This document shows, piece by piece, positions 52,501 to 64,000 of a stretch of DNA of 64,000 nt (positions within the stretch are counted from its first letter, which is position 1; every line of letters begins with the position of its first letter). Under the pieces are notes generated by a model. That model made no database searches. It saw only the letters and a program-made list of their open reading frames with translations, and was not told where the DNA came from. The stretch is taken from positions 214,512 through 278,511 of the forward strand of contig JXTB01000416.1 of the NCBI GenBank assembly GCA_002914805.1, written 5' to 3'. The position numbers were made by a program, and so were the translations under genes. This DNA is from Parasponia andersonii. Its lineage: Eukaryota > Streptophyta > Magnoliopsida > Rosales > Cannabaceae.

Positions 52501-54820
52501 TATTGTGATTCATACTAGTTGGTGGAAAAACATTATCTTCAAATTTGATTCACGTAGTTAGCTTTTATATTTTGATTTTTTCTTTAAAAAAACAAACAAA
52601 AATCAAGAACATGAAGAAAGAAAAAAAAATCAAGTTCTACCCTTTTCTTATTGAGATAAATAAATTAATTAATAAAAAATGAATAAAATAAAATGTAATA
52701 TTTTGGTAGTAAGCCTTTGCAACAAGTTGCTTTGATTCCGAAGAAGTGTTCCAGTTTTAAAGTACTGGTGATATGTCAAGCTATGGTGATCACTTTAAGG
52801 GAAAATGAACTTGCACTGATCAAGACGCGTTTCATAAGTATAAAATATTGCTTCAGGGAAATTGAAATTATATTAAAAAAATTTGATGATGTAAATCATT
52901 TAATAGCTTTATGGCTTTATGCCACCAAGTATAGATCATTACATATACATTTTTTTAATATATTAGCACATAATTTATAATTAAGATTTTGTCAGCTGAA
53001 TGCTGGATCGACGTGCAGCTTTCATTGGTCAAACTATTAAAGGAGCATATGCATCACATTTTCAAACTATTAAATTAACACCCGACTCATATAAATTAAA
53101 TAAGTGATATAGAGATTTCAGCCAAAATAATAATAATAATAATAATTTATGTAGTTATTGATCTGTATATACTAATTCTTATAATAAAAGTGCTTAACCG
53201 TTCCCTCTTGTTGCACATGCAATAACGGATTATATATAGTTTTAGGTTTTATAATATTTATTAGCCTTTTTATTTTATTTTATTTTATTGCACTTTAAAC
53301 AAATCCACGTGTTAAGATGTAGTCCACTCAATTGTGAATTAAGCCTCATCAATGGGAAAGTGGGCTTGTTGAGTAACAATTACGTAAGAACGGTACAATA
53401 GGAAATTAAAAAGATTTTTTGAAATTTTTTTTTTCTTTTTTCACAGTTTTATTATCTCAAACCAATTGGTTACAAGAAACTAAAAAGAGAAGAAAATAAT
53501 AATAAAAAAAATACTAACAAGAAAATAGCAAAAAAAAAAACAATATTTTTCCTTTTTTCAAATAGTGAAGGAAAAAGAATAAAACGGGAAAAAAAAAAAA
53601 AAAAAAAAAAGAGGAAAGAAGTATGAGAAGAAAAGGGGGGGGAAAAAAAAAAACTCCCCCCAAAGAATCTAATACTTTTCTTTCATCTCCAAAACAGGAC
53701 CACTTTTTTTTAAGCCAGTTGTCAGCCTTAAAAGCTTCAAGCCTTTCCTAATTAATATAAAAATAAATTTAAAATTAAGATGTAAGAATTAGACAGAAAA
53801 CAAAAGCAATAAACAGCTGAGTTTCTCTCTCTCCCTTTTTTTTTTCTCCTTTTGGGGGAGGTGTTTGGGTGTGCTCAGGTTACACATGCATTTTTTTTTT
53901 TAAGGTAATGGAAATCATTTATTACTTAATAATTTTAAATTAGGTGTTGAATTTGTTCAGCTATACCATTAATGTCAAGTATAAAATTATATTGGAATTA
54001 GGAGTCGTAAATAGGAATCTACAGGCGTCTTTCTTAGTTTTTTTTTTAGATACATAAAAAAACTATCTTCATAGGAATATAAAAAATTTTAACGCTGTTA
54101 TGAAATGAACATTTTAGCTAGATGTGTTTAGAAGCATATAGATAGTGACAAACTAAAATAAATTCAATATAATTTCATTAAAAGTAGCTTTGATTTTTCA
54201 AGAATGAAATGGGAAATAAATAGGAAAAAAAAAAGAAAAAGAAAAAGAGATAAGTAGCTTTGGATTCTTAGATGAAGGTGGCTATGAAATCAGGACCAAA
54301 ACCAGCCAGGTTGGATGAGTTTGGACGGATTATGCTATCAAATAGGCAAAAGTCCTTTAAATGGAGCTAATACGTTTGTTTGTTAACCTTTCAATGCATT
54401 GTCGCTTTGTAGCGTGTAAAACTCATGTGAGATATTTCTATTGTCGTAAGATGAACCACTACTAGTACTAATGTACTATAGCATGCATTTCTTCTTCTTC
54501 TTCTTTCTTTTTTTTTTAAATTTTTAAAGGAATTAAAAATTAACTTGATTTCTTTATATTTTGTGAAGGACCCCCGAATGGGGAGATATAGAGTTGGTAA
54601 CGCCAAGTAAAGGATTCATACGAGTCAGTGCACTCTGTCAGAAAATCTAAGTGGATGGTTGCATTGTATTAGGAGTATGACATAGCTGCATGGGTGCCAC
54701 AAAGGCCCAAATAGACTGTACTCTATTTAACTATCTAAGCCAGCCAATACCAAAAACAATTATTTTTCTTTGAAAAATTAACCTTATATTTCTCCTAACA
54801 TAGGATCATATCAAAACCAT
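52501..54820. other. AT-rich intergenic DNA
   Basis: No gene recognised. Contains homopolymer runs near 53590-53612 and a TTTTA repeat near 53270-53288. Confidence 0.5.
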
Positions 54821-55059
54821 ATCGTGGTAGAATATTATGCGAAATGACCATTAATAAAATACTTCGCAACATATCTTTCGCAGAATCAGCTTATTATCGT
54901 TATTATTATAAAGTAATAATCAATCTAAAGTACATCCCTGCCAAAATAAAAAATTTGTCTAAAGTATTTTCTGATAATAAATTTGCCTTGGTCATCTGCC
55001 GATGTACTATTATAAACAAATTAGTACTCAGGTAACAATGACTTTTTATAACTTGATAA

Positions 55060-55098
<39 letters not shown>

Positions 55099-55875
55099 GA
55101 TAGAGAAATACACCACTCTATTAGTTTTTTTTTTTTCATGTCTTATCGTGGTAAGAATATTATGCGAAATGACGATTAATAAAATACTTCACAACATATC
55201 TTTCGCAAAATCGGCTTATTATCGTTATTATTATAAAGTAACAAACTCAGCCAATTTTTTTTTGTGCAACATTCGCAGAGGTAGACAGTAATAATCAGTC
55301 TAAAGTACATCCCTGCCAAAATAAAAAGTTTGTCTAAAATATTTTTTGATAATAAATTTGCCTTGGTTATCTGCCGATGTACCATTATAAACAAATTAGT
55401 ACTCAGGTAACGATGACTTTTTATAGCTTGATAATATATATCTATATATATATATATATAGATAGATAGATAGAGAAATATACCACTCTGCTAGTTTTTT
55501 TTTTTTTCATGTCTTATCGTGGTAAGAATATTATGCGAAATGACGATTAATAAAATACTTCACAACATATCTTTTGCAGAATCAGCTTATTATGATTATT
55601 ATTGTAAAGTAACAGACTCGGCCAATTTTTTTTGTGCAACATTCGCAGAGGTAGATAGTAATAATCAGTCTAAAGTACATCCCTGCCAACATAAAAAATT
55701 GTCTAAAGTATTTTCTGATAATAAATTTGCCTTGGTTATCTGCCGATGTACCATTATAAACAAATTAGTACTCAGGTAACGACGACTTTTTATAGCTTGA
55801 TATAATATATATATATATATATATAATATGGTTAGAGAAATACACCACTCTACTAGTTTTTTTTTTCATGTCTTT
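54821..55875. repeat. Three-copy tandem array, 324- and 371-bp periods, with TA tracts
   Basis: ATCGTGGTA begins units at 54821, 55145 and 55516, and a truncated fourth start (TTTCGTGATAAGAATA) is at about 55874. Each unit carries ATTATGCGAAATGA, TCTTTCGCAGAATC, TACATCCCTGCCAA, TTGCCTTGG and TACTCAGGTAAC. It then has a TA or TA/GATA tract (55063-55090, 55435-55470, 55802-55825) and a T-run with CATGTCTT. Copy 1 lacks about 47 bp present in copies 2 and 3. Stops in all frames argue against coding. Confidence 0.85.
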
Positions 55876-55899
55876 TCGTGATAAGAATAGAGAGAGAAA

Positions 55900-56196
55900 G
55901 AATACTAAATACGTGCATTTATTATTGTTAACTTTTTTTTTCAACTATTTAAATCATGATAGCGACTAAAATTATTTACGTGTAGCTAAAAAACAAATCC
56001 TACTGAATAAAGACCGTTGGAAAAAAAAAACTAAGATAATTAACAACTACTATGATTAATTAAAAAAAATACTAAATAGACATTATTTAATATTTTTTTC
56101 TCCTTACATATTACCATGAATAGAGTAAATGATAAATTTTAATTACGCAAAATAATACTTATAGATTGGCAAAAAAATCTACTAGATTGATGCTCA
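55900..56196. mobile_element. Diverged MITE-like copy E, tentative
   Basis: Shares TAGACATTATTTAATATTTT, a CTCCTTACATATTACCATGA block and a TGATAAATTTTAATTA block with copy D, and ends near a TATATATATG tract at 56197. The left boundary is not clear. Confidence 0.35.
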
Positions 56197-56231
56197 TATA
56201 TATATATATGCATATATATATATATATATAT

Positions 56232-56457
56232 TAATAAGCCATAATCCGGTAGGTATTTTTTTTTTAGCAATCTATATGTATTTTTTTTTAACTATTTGAT
56301 CATTAACTAACGGCCACCATTATTTGAGTTATTGGAAAAAAAATAATAAAAGTAAATACATATTATTTAATACTTTTCTCTCTCCATCTTTTACCATGAA
56401 AAAACGTATGTGATGAATTTTAACTGGCCAAAACAATACCTATAAATAGTATATATT
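56232..56457. mobile_element. TA-microsatellite-associated MITE, copy D
   Basis: The left end ATAATCCGGTAGGTATTTTT follows a long TA run (56197-56231). Internal landmarks TATGTATTTTTTTTTAAC, TTTGATCA, TTTTCTCTCTCCATCTTTTA and TTTTAACTGGCCAAAACAAT, then ATACCTATAAATAG, match copies B and C in order. The right end is less well kept. Confidence 0.55.
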
Positions 56458-56496
56458 AAAAAAAAACAAACTTAATTAATATCCATTATTAATAGG

Positions 56497-57612
56497 AAAA
56501 TTAGTCATTTAGCCCCGTCACATTTACCATCACAATGAATTTACCCACTTACTTTTGACTTTGTATTCAAGTGCTCCATAAATGACAAATTTGTTCTTCT
56601 TTTGTCTCTTTACATTTGATTTAATATTTAAGTACCCATATAATGATAAAGTTATTATTCTTTTGTCTTCTTACTTTTGACTTAGTATTCAAATACCCTC
56701 TAAAATGGTAAAGTTGTTATTTTTTTACTCCCTCAACTCTAACATTGTTAGAAAATTGTTAATGGACAATAGCCAAATAATCACTTTAATTTTTAAATAG
56801 CTAATAAATATCTTTTACTGTTTTTTTTTTATATATTAGACATTTCCAAAGAGCTAATTTTTATAATTAAAATAAATACAATAAATGAAAAAAGTAAAAG
56901 AAAAATATATTTTTTAATAGTTATATACGCATATGTAAAACAAAAAATAGACAAAATAGAATAATTTTCGAATTAATTTATTAAGGTCCAAATATTTTTA
57001 GAATTTATGTAAAAAAAAACTGTATATTTTTATATCTGAAAGATTTTCTAGAAATAACTATTTCATGAATTTCCCTCTTACATAAAATTAACATATGTAG
57101 TTTTTTTTTTAACATAATTTCTAAAAGTATTTTGATATTAATGAATTAATGCAAAAGTTGTTCTATTTTATCTGTTTTTTGGTTTTACATAAATATATAT
57201 AACCATTAAAAAATTATGTTTCTTTAAACTTTTTTCATTTATTTAATTTATTTAATCATAAAACGAGTTCTTTGTAAATATGTAATATAAAAAAGCAATA
57301 AAAGATATTTATTAGCTATATAAAAGGTAAAATGATTATTTGGTTATTGTCTATTAATAATTTTCTAATAATGTTAGAGTTGAGTGGATAAAAGAATAAG
57401 AATTTTACCATTTTATGATGCCTTTGAATACTAAGTCAAAAATGGAAGGCCAAAGAATAACAAATTTGTCATTATAAAGAGTAGTTGAATACTAAACAAA
57501 AGTGAAGAGGTAAGAGAAAAATAAATTTGTTATCTAGGGTACTTAAATACAAAATTAAAAGTGAGAGAGTAAATTCATATTTCAAATATGAGAAAAGAAA
57601 ATGACTAATTTT
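56497..57612. mobile_element. Foldback element, 1.1 kb, arms of about 550 bp
   Basis: The left edge AAAATTAGTCATTT is inverted at the right edge AAATGACTAATTTT. Arms stay matched almost to the centre near 57055; examples are AACTCTAACATT, CAATAGCCAAATAATCA / CAATAACCAAATAATCA, TAGCTAATAAATATCTTTTA and ATTTCTAAAAGTATTTTGATA. Inside each arm a unit of about 75-80 bp (CTTTTGACTTAGTATTCAA, then TAAATGACAAATTTGTT) is repeated three times. No coding region and no clear target duplication. Mutator-like or foldback-type is the likely class. Confidence 0.75.
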
Positions 57613-58686
57613 TACTTATACCATAATCTTTTAATTAAAGGATTTCTTCCTTAAAAATAAAATAGATTTTCTCTTCAATTCACGTGGAAAGATTCCATTC
57701 CATATGATTGGTACGAAATTATAAATTTATAAGACATTAAGGCTCCTCATCATCAAAAAAATTATTTGTTTTTTTTTATTTTATCAATTGCATACTCAAC
57801 GTGTCGCCATCGGAAAATTTTGTTTGATGTTCATGTTTGAGCGAGCGTTGGGATTTAATTTTAGTCGACATCAATGTCTTCCTTAACCTACTAGGCTACT
57901 AACGATCTTTTTTTTTCATTTTTTTTTTTAAAAAAGAAATATTGCAAGGACAGCCAATCCGCCCTTTACATTCGTAAATAGAGATAGTGGTGTCACATGC
58001 AATTATGCTTACAATAGAGGAAGACATTGCAAATAGCCTAAAGAGTGAGGCCTCAGGCCCTCAACGAGTCATATTACAGCAGACTAGCAGAGCCTGCAAA
58101 CTACATAACCCAAAAATCCCATTTCCACCACTTTAACCAAAAATAGGCCTATTGTTTTGTCATTTTGCATAGGTATCATCTTCTTCTAAAACCAAATGCA
58201 CATGTTGCTCTGCCTGATAAAGACGTTGAGAAAGTCTCTAAAATTTATTATTAAAAAAGTAGAGCCCCAAATGGGAAAAATCTTTGGTGCCCTAATGACT
58301 CCGATGATATAATGCAAAAACAAAAGCATCAACTTTGTCCATAATCACGTTTGTTTCAACAGTTGATGTTTTCATACGTTTTTTCTTCTTTAATAAAAAA
58401 GAAAACACAACAAAATTTCAAAGAAATTACAAAGTCGTGGCTAGCCATTTAATTCTCTACCATCATTGCTCCATCTAGGCTTTATGGTGGAACCCATATT
58501 GGATCAAGTGACCCCCACAGGCTACAATGATCAAAGGGTCATCAAAGGTCAACAAGCACAACTCTTTTTCAAAGTGGAAGCAAGAGGTTTCAGGTAGGGC
58601 CTGCCAGCAAATCATCCTTGGGCAATAGGGACCCGGCATAAGTACCACACCCAAATAAGGAAACAAGAAAAAGAACATCCACTAAA

Positions 58687-58734
<48 letters not shown>

Positions 58735-59436
58735 TTTTCAAGCAATGAACTGAAATTTGCCATTTCTTCAAATCTCTATTCTGATTCAAAAGTTCACTTG
58801 CAGGGATTCAGCAAAAGAATGAAATCAAAAGTTTTCAATCAAATTTAAGAGATTATTATGTTTCAAAGAATTTGGTAAAATTTTCATTCCCAAAAATGAG
58901 AAATGAGGAAATATGTGTAAAACAGGAAGCTGAAAGCTAAAAAAGTGAGGAATTACAAAGCAAAGGATGCTACCAAAGAGATCAAGTGGACAACATCTAA
59001 GAAACACAAGTTTAATCAACTCAGTTGATCGTGCAAAGATAAGTTACAGCACCAAGTACAAGAAAAAAGTGACCGAATCTTTCATTGATATATTCAACTC
59101 AGAAGCCATATTTAGATATCTTACAAGGGCCGTGACATGACCCAATAAACCAAAAAAAAACATTTTCTCATCAAATCATGACAGAACTCCAAAGCCACAA
59201 GGAAAAACAAGAATAATTGGAAACCAAAACTAGAGATCCAAGACACACATCAATTGCTGTATCATTGCTCGGCTAAACAGGTTGTAATCCAGAAAAATTT
59301 TCTAAGACTACTTCTTGTCAAGATTCACCTCTCCCTAGCAGACCGGATTGTAAGTCTCGAAAAAAGAAAAATAAACAAGTAAATAGTATGAACTGTACAG
59401 AAACAAATCCAACCTAAGCAATTTAGTCAGTATCGG
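57613..59436. other. AT-rich intergenic DNA and GRIK 3' flank
   Basis: No gene recognised. A TA tract of about 42 bp lies at 58689-58731. The last few hundred bases are presumably GRIK 3' UTR. Confidence 0.5.
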
Positions 59437-62400
59437 TTATGCTACTATATCATCTTTGTTCCCATCAGGTTTTTCTTGCAGTTTGTTTCGTTTGCACCAA
59501 CATAAATACCGTGGGATTGGTCCATGATCTCCAATAACCCAGGTATGTTCTGCAACAGCTTCCAATGTCAACCTCTGTGTTGGATCTGCATAAGAGAATT
59601 TCACAATGATTATCTAAGTAAAACTGGCAGCACCCCACGAAGGGAGTTACAGAATCATTCTGCTGCAGCTGCTAATCTGATGGCAATAATGTTGCTATTT
59701 ACTAACCTTTGCAAAGAATTCCTTCTAGTAAATCCCTCAATTGTGGGTTCATATCATCCGGAAGTACTAACGGGTTATTAACAATCTGGAGAATATATAT
59801 GTATTGTCAGATTATTCAAAAGTAAAACAAAATAAAATAAATAAATGCATTGACAGATATCAGAAATAATTCAGGGCTAAGAATAGAGACGGACAGCAGT
59901 GGTGTCCATAACATACCTTATCATATGTATCCTGCAAAGTCTCTCCAAGAAATGGATATTGTCCCAGTACCATACAGTACAAGGTAACACCCACAGCCCA
60001 TGTGTCCGCCGCTTTGCCTCTATATGTCACACCTGTTGATCAAAACAGTAAGCCCCAGTAAATCCATGTATTTCAACTGATTTCGGTGTTACTAGAGCAA
60101 CTGATTGTGATTTACTAATCTATTTAATATTAACAAAAATAAGATTCAATATTATCCACTTGACATTAAAATCAGTTCAATGCTTCAGTTTCCAGTCCAT
60201 TTTATCTGAATATACAAATATCCTGATATACAAACCAGTTAAGTTCTGAATCCCATTTCCATTAACAAAAAAAATTCTATATCCAATCTAACGCAGAACC
60301 ATATATAATGATTCAAGTAAATAATTTGCCTTTCTAGATAAAAGTTGTGTATGCCTTATAAATGTTCTGATTCAAGTCTAAATTTGAAATTTAGCTGTGC
60401 ACGGTCAAGCATCCATGGGCACTTCATTTAGAATTCAAATTTTGCTTCCCAAAAATGGATTTGACAGACTTTAAGCGCTACACTACTAAAGTTTCTAAAT
60501 AGGCAGGTAGCCCTGACTTATTCACAGCAAAAACAACAATAAAGAAGAAAAAATTCCAGACCTAGACAACATTCTGGTGCAGTAAAAACAGGAGTCCCAG
60601 GAGACCGTCGGAGCTCATCATTATCATCCTGCAAATGAGAAAAAATAAGGTACCATGACATTTATATCCTAGGCAACATGGTTCAACAAAACACAAGAAG
60701 CGTCCGTTAAAAGTAAAAAGATGTAAAGCTCAAACATCCAATAATCTTTTTACAGGAGCATTAAATCCATTGTGACCTGATGATCAACCGGGTCTTGTAC
60801 GGTAAAGAAATTGTGGCTGAGAATCTTTTCTTCCTCTTCTCTCTCTCTTTTTCTTTACGGAAAAAGGGTTCCTTGAATTTTTATTGAAAACGTTCCTAAA
60901 ATATCTGCAAAATTTTTTGCCCTCGCAAAGACAACTAAAAGACTCCTACAATATCAAGGGAAAAGATCTCGGCAGTCTCATTACCTCAAAAACTTGGCTA
61001 ACGCTGAAGTCCCCAATCTTCACTGTACCATGGCGAGTTACCAATAAATTATCCGGTTTAATATCCCCGTGAACTATTTTCTGTTTTCAAAGGAAAGCAA
61101 ATGGCACAGTTTCAATACCAACTCATCATTATGAAAAATACGAGAACTGCATGTATAAGAAAGCACACAATGCACTTTATGGATACTCCACTTTCCGGAT
61201 GCACATACACTATCATTCATTCATTCATTCATTCATATTGATATGGATACAATAATCAGCATTTTTAATATCTAATCAACATTAGATATATGAATACAAT
61301 GCGCCACTAATCAGCCAAAGGAAAAAAACAATAGTAGTTTTAACAAGAAACAGAACAGGAAACAAAATTTGTTCCTCGTCGTTTAAGCACAGGTGATATG
61401 TCAGAGGTTCAAGACTTGTACAATGTAAAAATGTAAAGAAACCTAACTAGCTGGGACATGAAACAAATGCTACTCCAAAAGTAATCCATTCCGCACCCAC
61501 TGATCCTCCTCCCAAGGAATGTAAAAATAAACAGAGAAATGCCGCATGAGGAGGATACAAACAAAAGAGGAAAAGGGATGTGATTCAGTTAGTCATATTA
61601 AATAACTAGACTTTCAAGTTCATACATGATCATGGAGGTACATTAGCCCTGAAACTATATCTCGTAGGTACTTTCTAGCAGTACTTTCTCCTAGGCCACC
61701 AGGTGGACCAGAACCCTCGCATACCCATTTGCCTTCAATGTACTCAAGAACTGGGAGAAAAAAGATTCTAAGTTAAATAAATGGTTAGCCAAAGGGCACT
61801 TCAAAAAGTTTATTAATGAAATTACGGTTGCATAATCAAGCAGATAGTCCAAAATGCTGCAAGCATTACTGAAGAAAGTGGCACTTGATACCCATGTAAA
61901 ACTGATCCATTTCTGGGTCATCAATGACTTCAACGAGATTAACTATGTTAGGATGGTCCAGCATCTTCATTATTAGGACCTGTAAATAAGGTAATATAAC
62001 TTAACAATTATTCAATTTAATAAATTTCCAAGCCTACATAATCCACCAAAGAAATGGAAAACAAGAAAGAGAAAAGTTATAACAAGCGATACATTCTGTC
62101 AATCCTTTGGCCATGCAACATTAAAAAAAATACTTTAATCTACAGATATATATATATATATACACTACACATGCTTGTTCATGGAAGAAATATAATATGT
62201 ATATATATATACATATTATATTTCTTCCATGAACAAGCATGTGTAGTCTAGCATACAATAAACAGTATTAAACAATAGAAAATTTGTTAGTGTAAGAACT
62301 CTGCAGAACTAAGGAAGGCAAATTAAGGACTATTACCATCCAGAGTCCGAAAAACCAAACTGATTGTGATGTTGGAGAAAACGAGGCAAAAACATTGGCT

Positions 62401-63923
62401 AAAATATCACAGACGATGTTCCCAAATGTTTTATTGAAAGCATTGAACAACAAACAGGGAAACAAAAATATAGCAAAAAGAGAGCTTTTACCTCACGAAG
62501 AACATCAGTCATAGCTGTCTCCGACGGTGCAACTCGTAGCTTCAACAAATGAGACTTATGAAAGGCCTGCAGATAACAGGGGGCAAAAAGAAGTCATCTC
62601 GCATAATAAAAGTTCGGATTCTCAGTGTGACACAAACCTCAAATTTAAATAAGGAACACCAAAAAATCATTCAAATATGTACAAGTACTAGAAACAATAT
62701 GAATAAAGAGCAATTTAACTCATTCCAAGTCCAAGATGTCCTGTATCCTCCTGAGCGGGAACTATAAACCTAATACCTAGTACCTATTACCTACTTCACT
62801 CTTCGGAGTCCTTTTATAAAGATAAACAACAATACCTTGATTGCATAATGCTTTCCATCTACACGGCTTCGATAAAGAACCTGTAGCACATGGAGGACAG
62901 AAAATGTTAAAGAACCATCTTGCCAATAAAAGAAATGTAATAATGCCATTAGCTATATGCTCTTTATGCTTACCACTTTCCCATAGCTACCAGAACCAAT
63001 CTTGTATTCACGAACATATTCATTGACCGTCTTGTTCCCATTTTCATCCTGGAGATGTAATAAAAAATGTAAGAACTATTATTCAAAAATGATTGCCTAG
63101 CGGCAAAGGGGATGATCAATCCAGCACATTAAGGCCAAATGGGACATACATAAGCAGATATAAATCCACGGTTTCATTGCACAACCAAGGCAAAGAGAGA
63201 GAAGTAAACAAGACACATGATGAGAACCAAGCGAATAATGCTAGTTAAAGTTAGTCAATATATGGGCAGCTCAGTGCTGAAATTGACCTATGCATTTGCA
63301 GTATGAGCAAGCTAACAACTATTTAAGAATGGTCAGTGCTTCATCAGTGAAATTAAGCAGCTTCCACAAACTATATGAAGTGCTATTCCTTTAACAAAAT
63401 ATAAAACTCAAGCACAGCATACAACAGAAACTCTGGCTAGCTATATCAAATACAATGCCAGGACATGCAGCTGAAAGCAAACAGTAAGCTCATAGGGTCC
63501 AATAAACTAAGAGAAGCATCATCCCCGCATCCTCCTGCAAGTTTCACAATAATATATAACCTAGAGCCTCAAGGGTACACAGTTGACTTAATTAAAAAAA
63601 GTTACCTCTGCTCGAACAACTTTATGGGTTTCCTTGACAGGGAACCGCCTGCAAATCATTCCATTCTGTGCCCTGAAGTGTAGGATCTCTTCAGAACGTT
63701 TGGTGCGGCTTTGTACCTCACTCTCATCACAATGATCAGTGCTGGTTAAATCGCCATTATATGAACAATCTTCGTCGTCTTCGGTATCTCGGTCTAATAG
63801 TAACTCTTGGGAAAGGCAATTGTTGAAGCCAGAAGAAGGCCTGATTGGTTTACGCTTTCTGGTGAAGCCAAAACAACTACAGCAACCCATCCTTTTAGCA
63901 ATAGAACAGCTCTTACTCAACAT
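59437..63923 (-). CDS. GRIK/SnAK-type serine/threonine kinase (SnRK1-activating)
   Basis: Complete 11-exon CDS, 1233 nt, 410 residues, all GT-AG: 63923-63606, 63048-62974, 62880-62836, 62566-62492, 61979-61892, 61750-61626, 61080-60985, 60628-60562, 60032-59917, 59785-59707, 59585-59437. After a roughly 100-residue N-terminus that includes MGCCSCFGF and an acidic patch, the kinase domain shows the glycine loop GSGSYGKV (124-131), Lys146 in HYAIK, catalytic HGD (246-248, in place of HRD), IKPDN, DFS (266-268, in place of DFG), an activation loop with Thr286 in SPGTPVFTAPE, and DTWAVGVTLYCM. HGD and DFS with this intron pattern mark the GRIK/SnAK group. Family role: it phosphorylates the SnRK1 activation-loop Thr in dividing or infected cells; Arabidopsis members were named for binding a geminivirus Rep protein. 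Length matches GRIK1/2. The ATG at 63923 is the first in frame; a second at residue 12 is possible. Confidence 0.92.
61214..61235. repeat. ATTC tetranucleotide microsatellite in GRIK intron 6
   Basis: Five to six ATTC units within the intron between exons 6 and 7 of the kinase gene. Confidence 0.85.
62164..62247. repeat. Perfect 84-bp palindrome in GRIK intron 4
   Basis: The arm ACTACACATGCTTGTTCATG, then GAAGAAATATAATATGTATA and TA, is followed directly by its exact reverse complement. The centre is between 62205 and 62206 inside a TA tract, with no spacer. It lies in the intron between exons 4 and 5 (61980-62491). There is no mismatch over 42 bp per arm. Confidence 0.95.
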
Positions 63924-64000
63924 GAGAAACTTGGTTTTTTCAGTGGTCAGTGATTAGAACTTCCAGCTACAAAATAACTTATTCCAAAACCTGTAAAAGA
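63924..64000 (-). other. 5' leader of the GRIK gene, cut by the window edge
   Basis: Sequence directly upstream of the kinase ATG. Too short to tell leader from promoter. Confidence 0.45.

Noticed and set aside
54844..55779. Similar short frames in each unit of the tandem array
   Set aside because: Similarity follows from the DNA duplication. Frames are interrupted differently in each copy and have no known domain.
61370..61440. tRNA-like motif (GAGGTTCAAGACTTGT) in a GRIK intron
   Set aside because: B-box match is isolated; no A box at the right distance.

Overview
The window is nuclear DNA of a flowering plant, most probably a woody eudicot. The evidence is six multi-exon genes with plant-only architectures, AT-rich intergenic DNA, many A/T and TA runs, and typical plant DNA transposons, MITEs and tRNA-headed SINE-like repeats. 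I cannot name the species from sequence alone. All six genes lie on the minus strand, and five of them are split by introns. I rebuilt every CDS from splice sites; each reads through in frame to a stop.

Layout: 811-2836 is a Sua5/YrdC threonylcarbamoyl-AMP synthase. 4288-9007 is a membrane RING-CH E3 ligase. 9.4-18.3 kb is a gene desert with one SINE and a 2.1-kb cluster of tRNA-like-headed repeats. 18340-24685 is a CCCH-zinc-finger tRNA (uracil-5-)methyltransferase. 24.9-26.5 kb holds two small DNA transposons. 29098-32328 is an N-myristoylated RING E3 of the LOG2/LUL type. 34.35-40.7 kb is a nest of two transposons, in which a decayed 4.3-kb hAT element with 8-bp target duplications sits inside an older element with long inverted ends. 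44325-45506 is an intronless-CDS F-box/kelch protein. 46.5-59.4 kb is a second gene desert with MITEs, a three-copy tandem array and a 1.1-kb foldback element. 59437-63923 is a GRIK/SnAK-type protein kinase that activates SnRK1.

The genes do not form one pathway, but four of them (YrdC, RING-CH, kelch F-box, GRIK) match neighbouring Arabidopsis loci At5g60590, At5g60580, At5g60570 and At5g60550, recalled from general knowledge. This suggests a conserved block that has been expanded here by transposons and by interposition of the methyltransferase and LUL genes. Shared themes are tRNA modification (YrdC, TRMT2-like), ubiquitin ligation (RING-CH, LUL, F-box) and energy signalling (GRIK).

The most interesting non-genic signals are: a four- or five-member MITE family whose members sit inside TA microsatellites, one of them 38 bp from a splice donor; a perfect 84-bp palindrome in a GRIK intron; a roughly 74-bp minisatellite inside the hAT element; and alternating-orientation tRNA-like repeats. 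I found no CRISPR array, rRNA, canonical tRNA or virus-derived gene.
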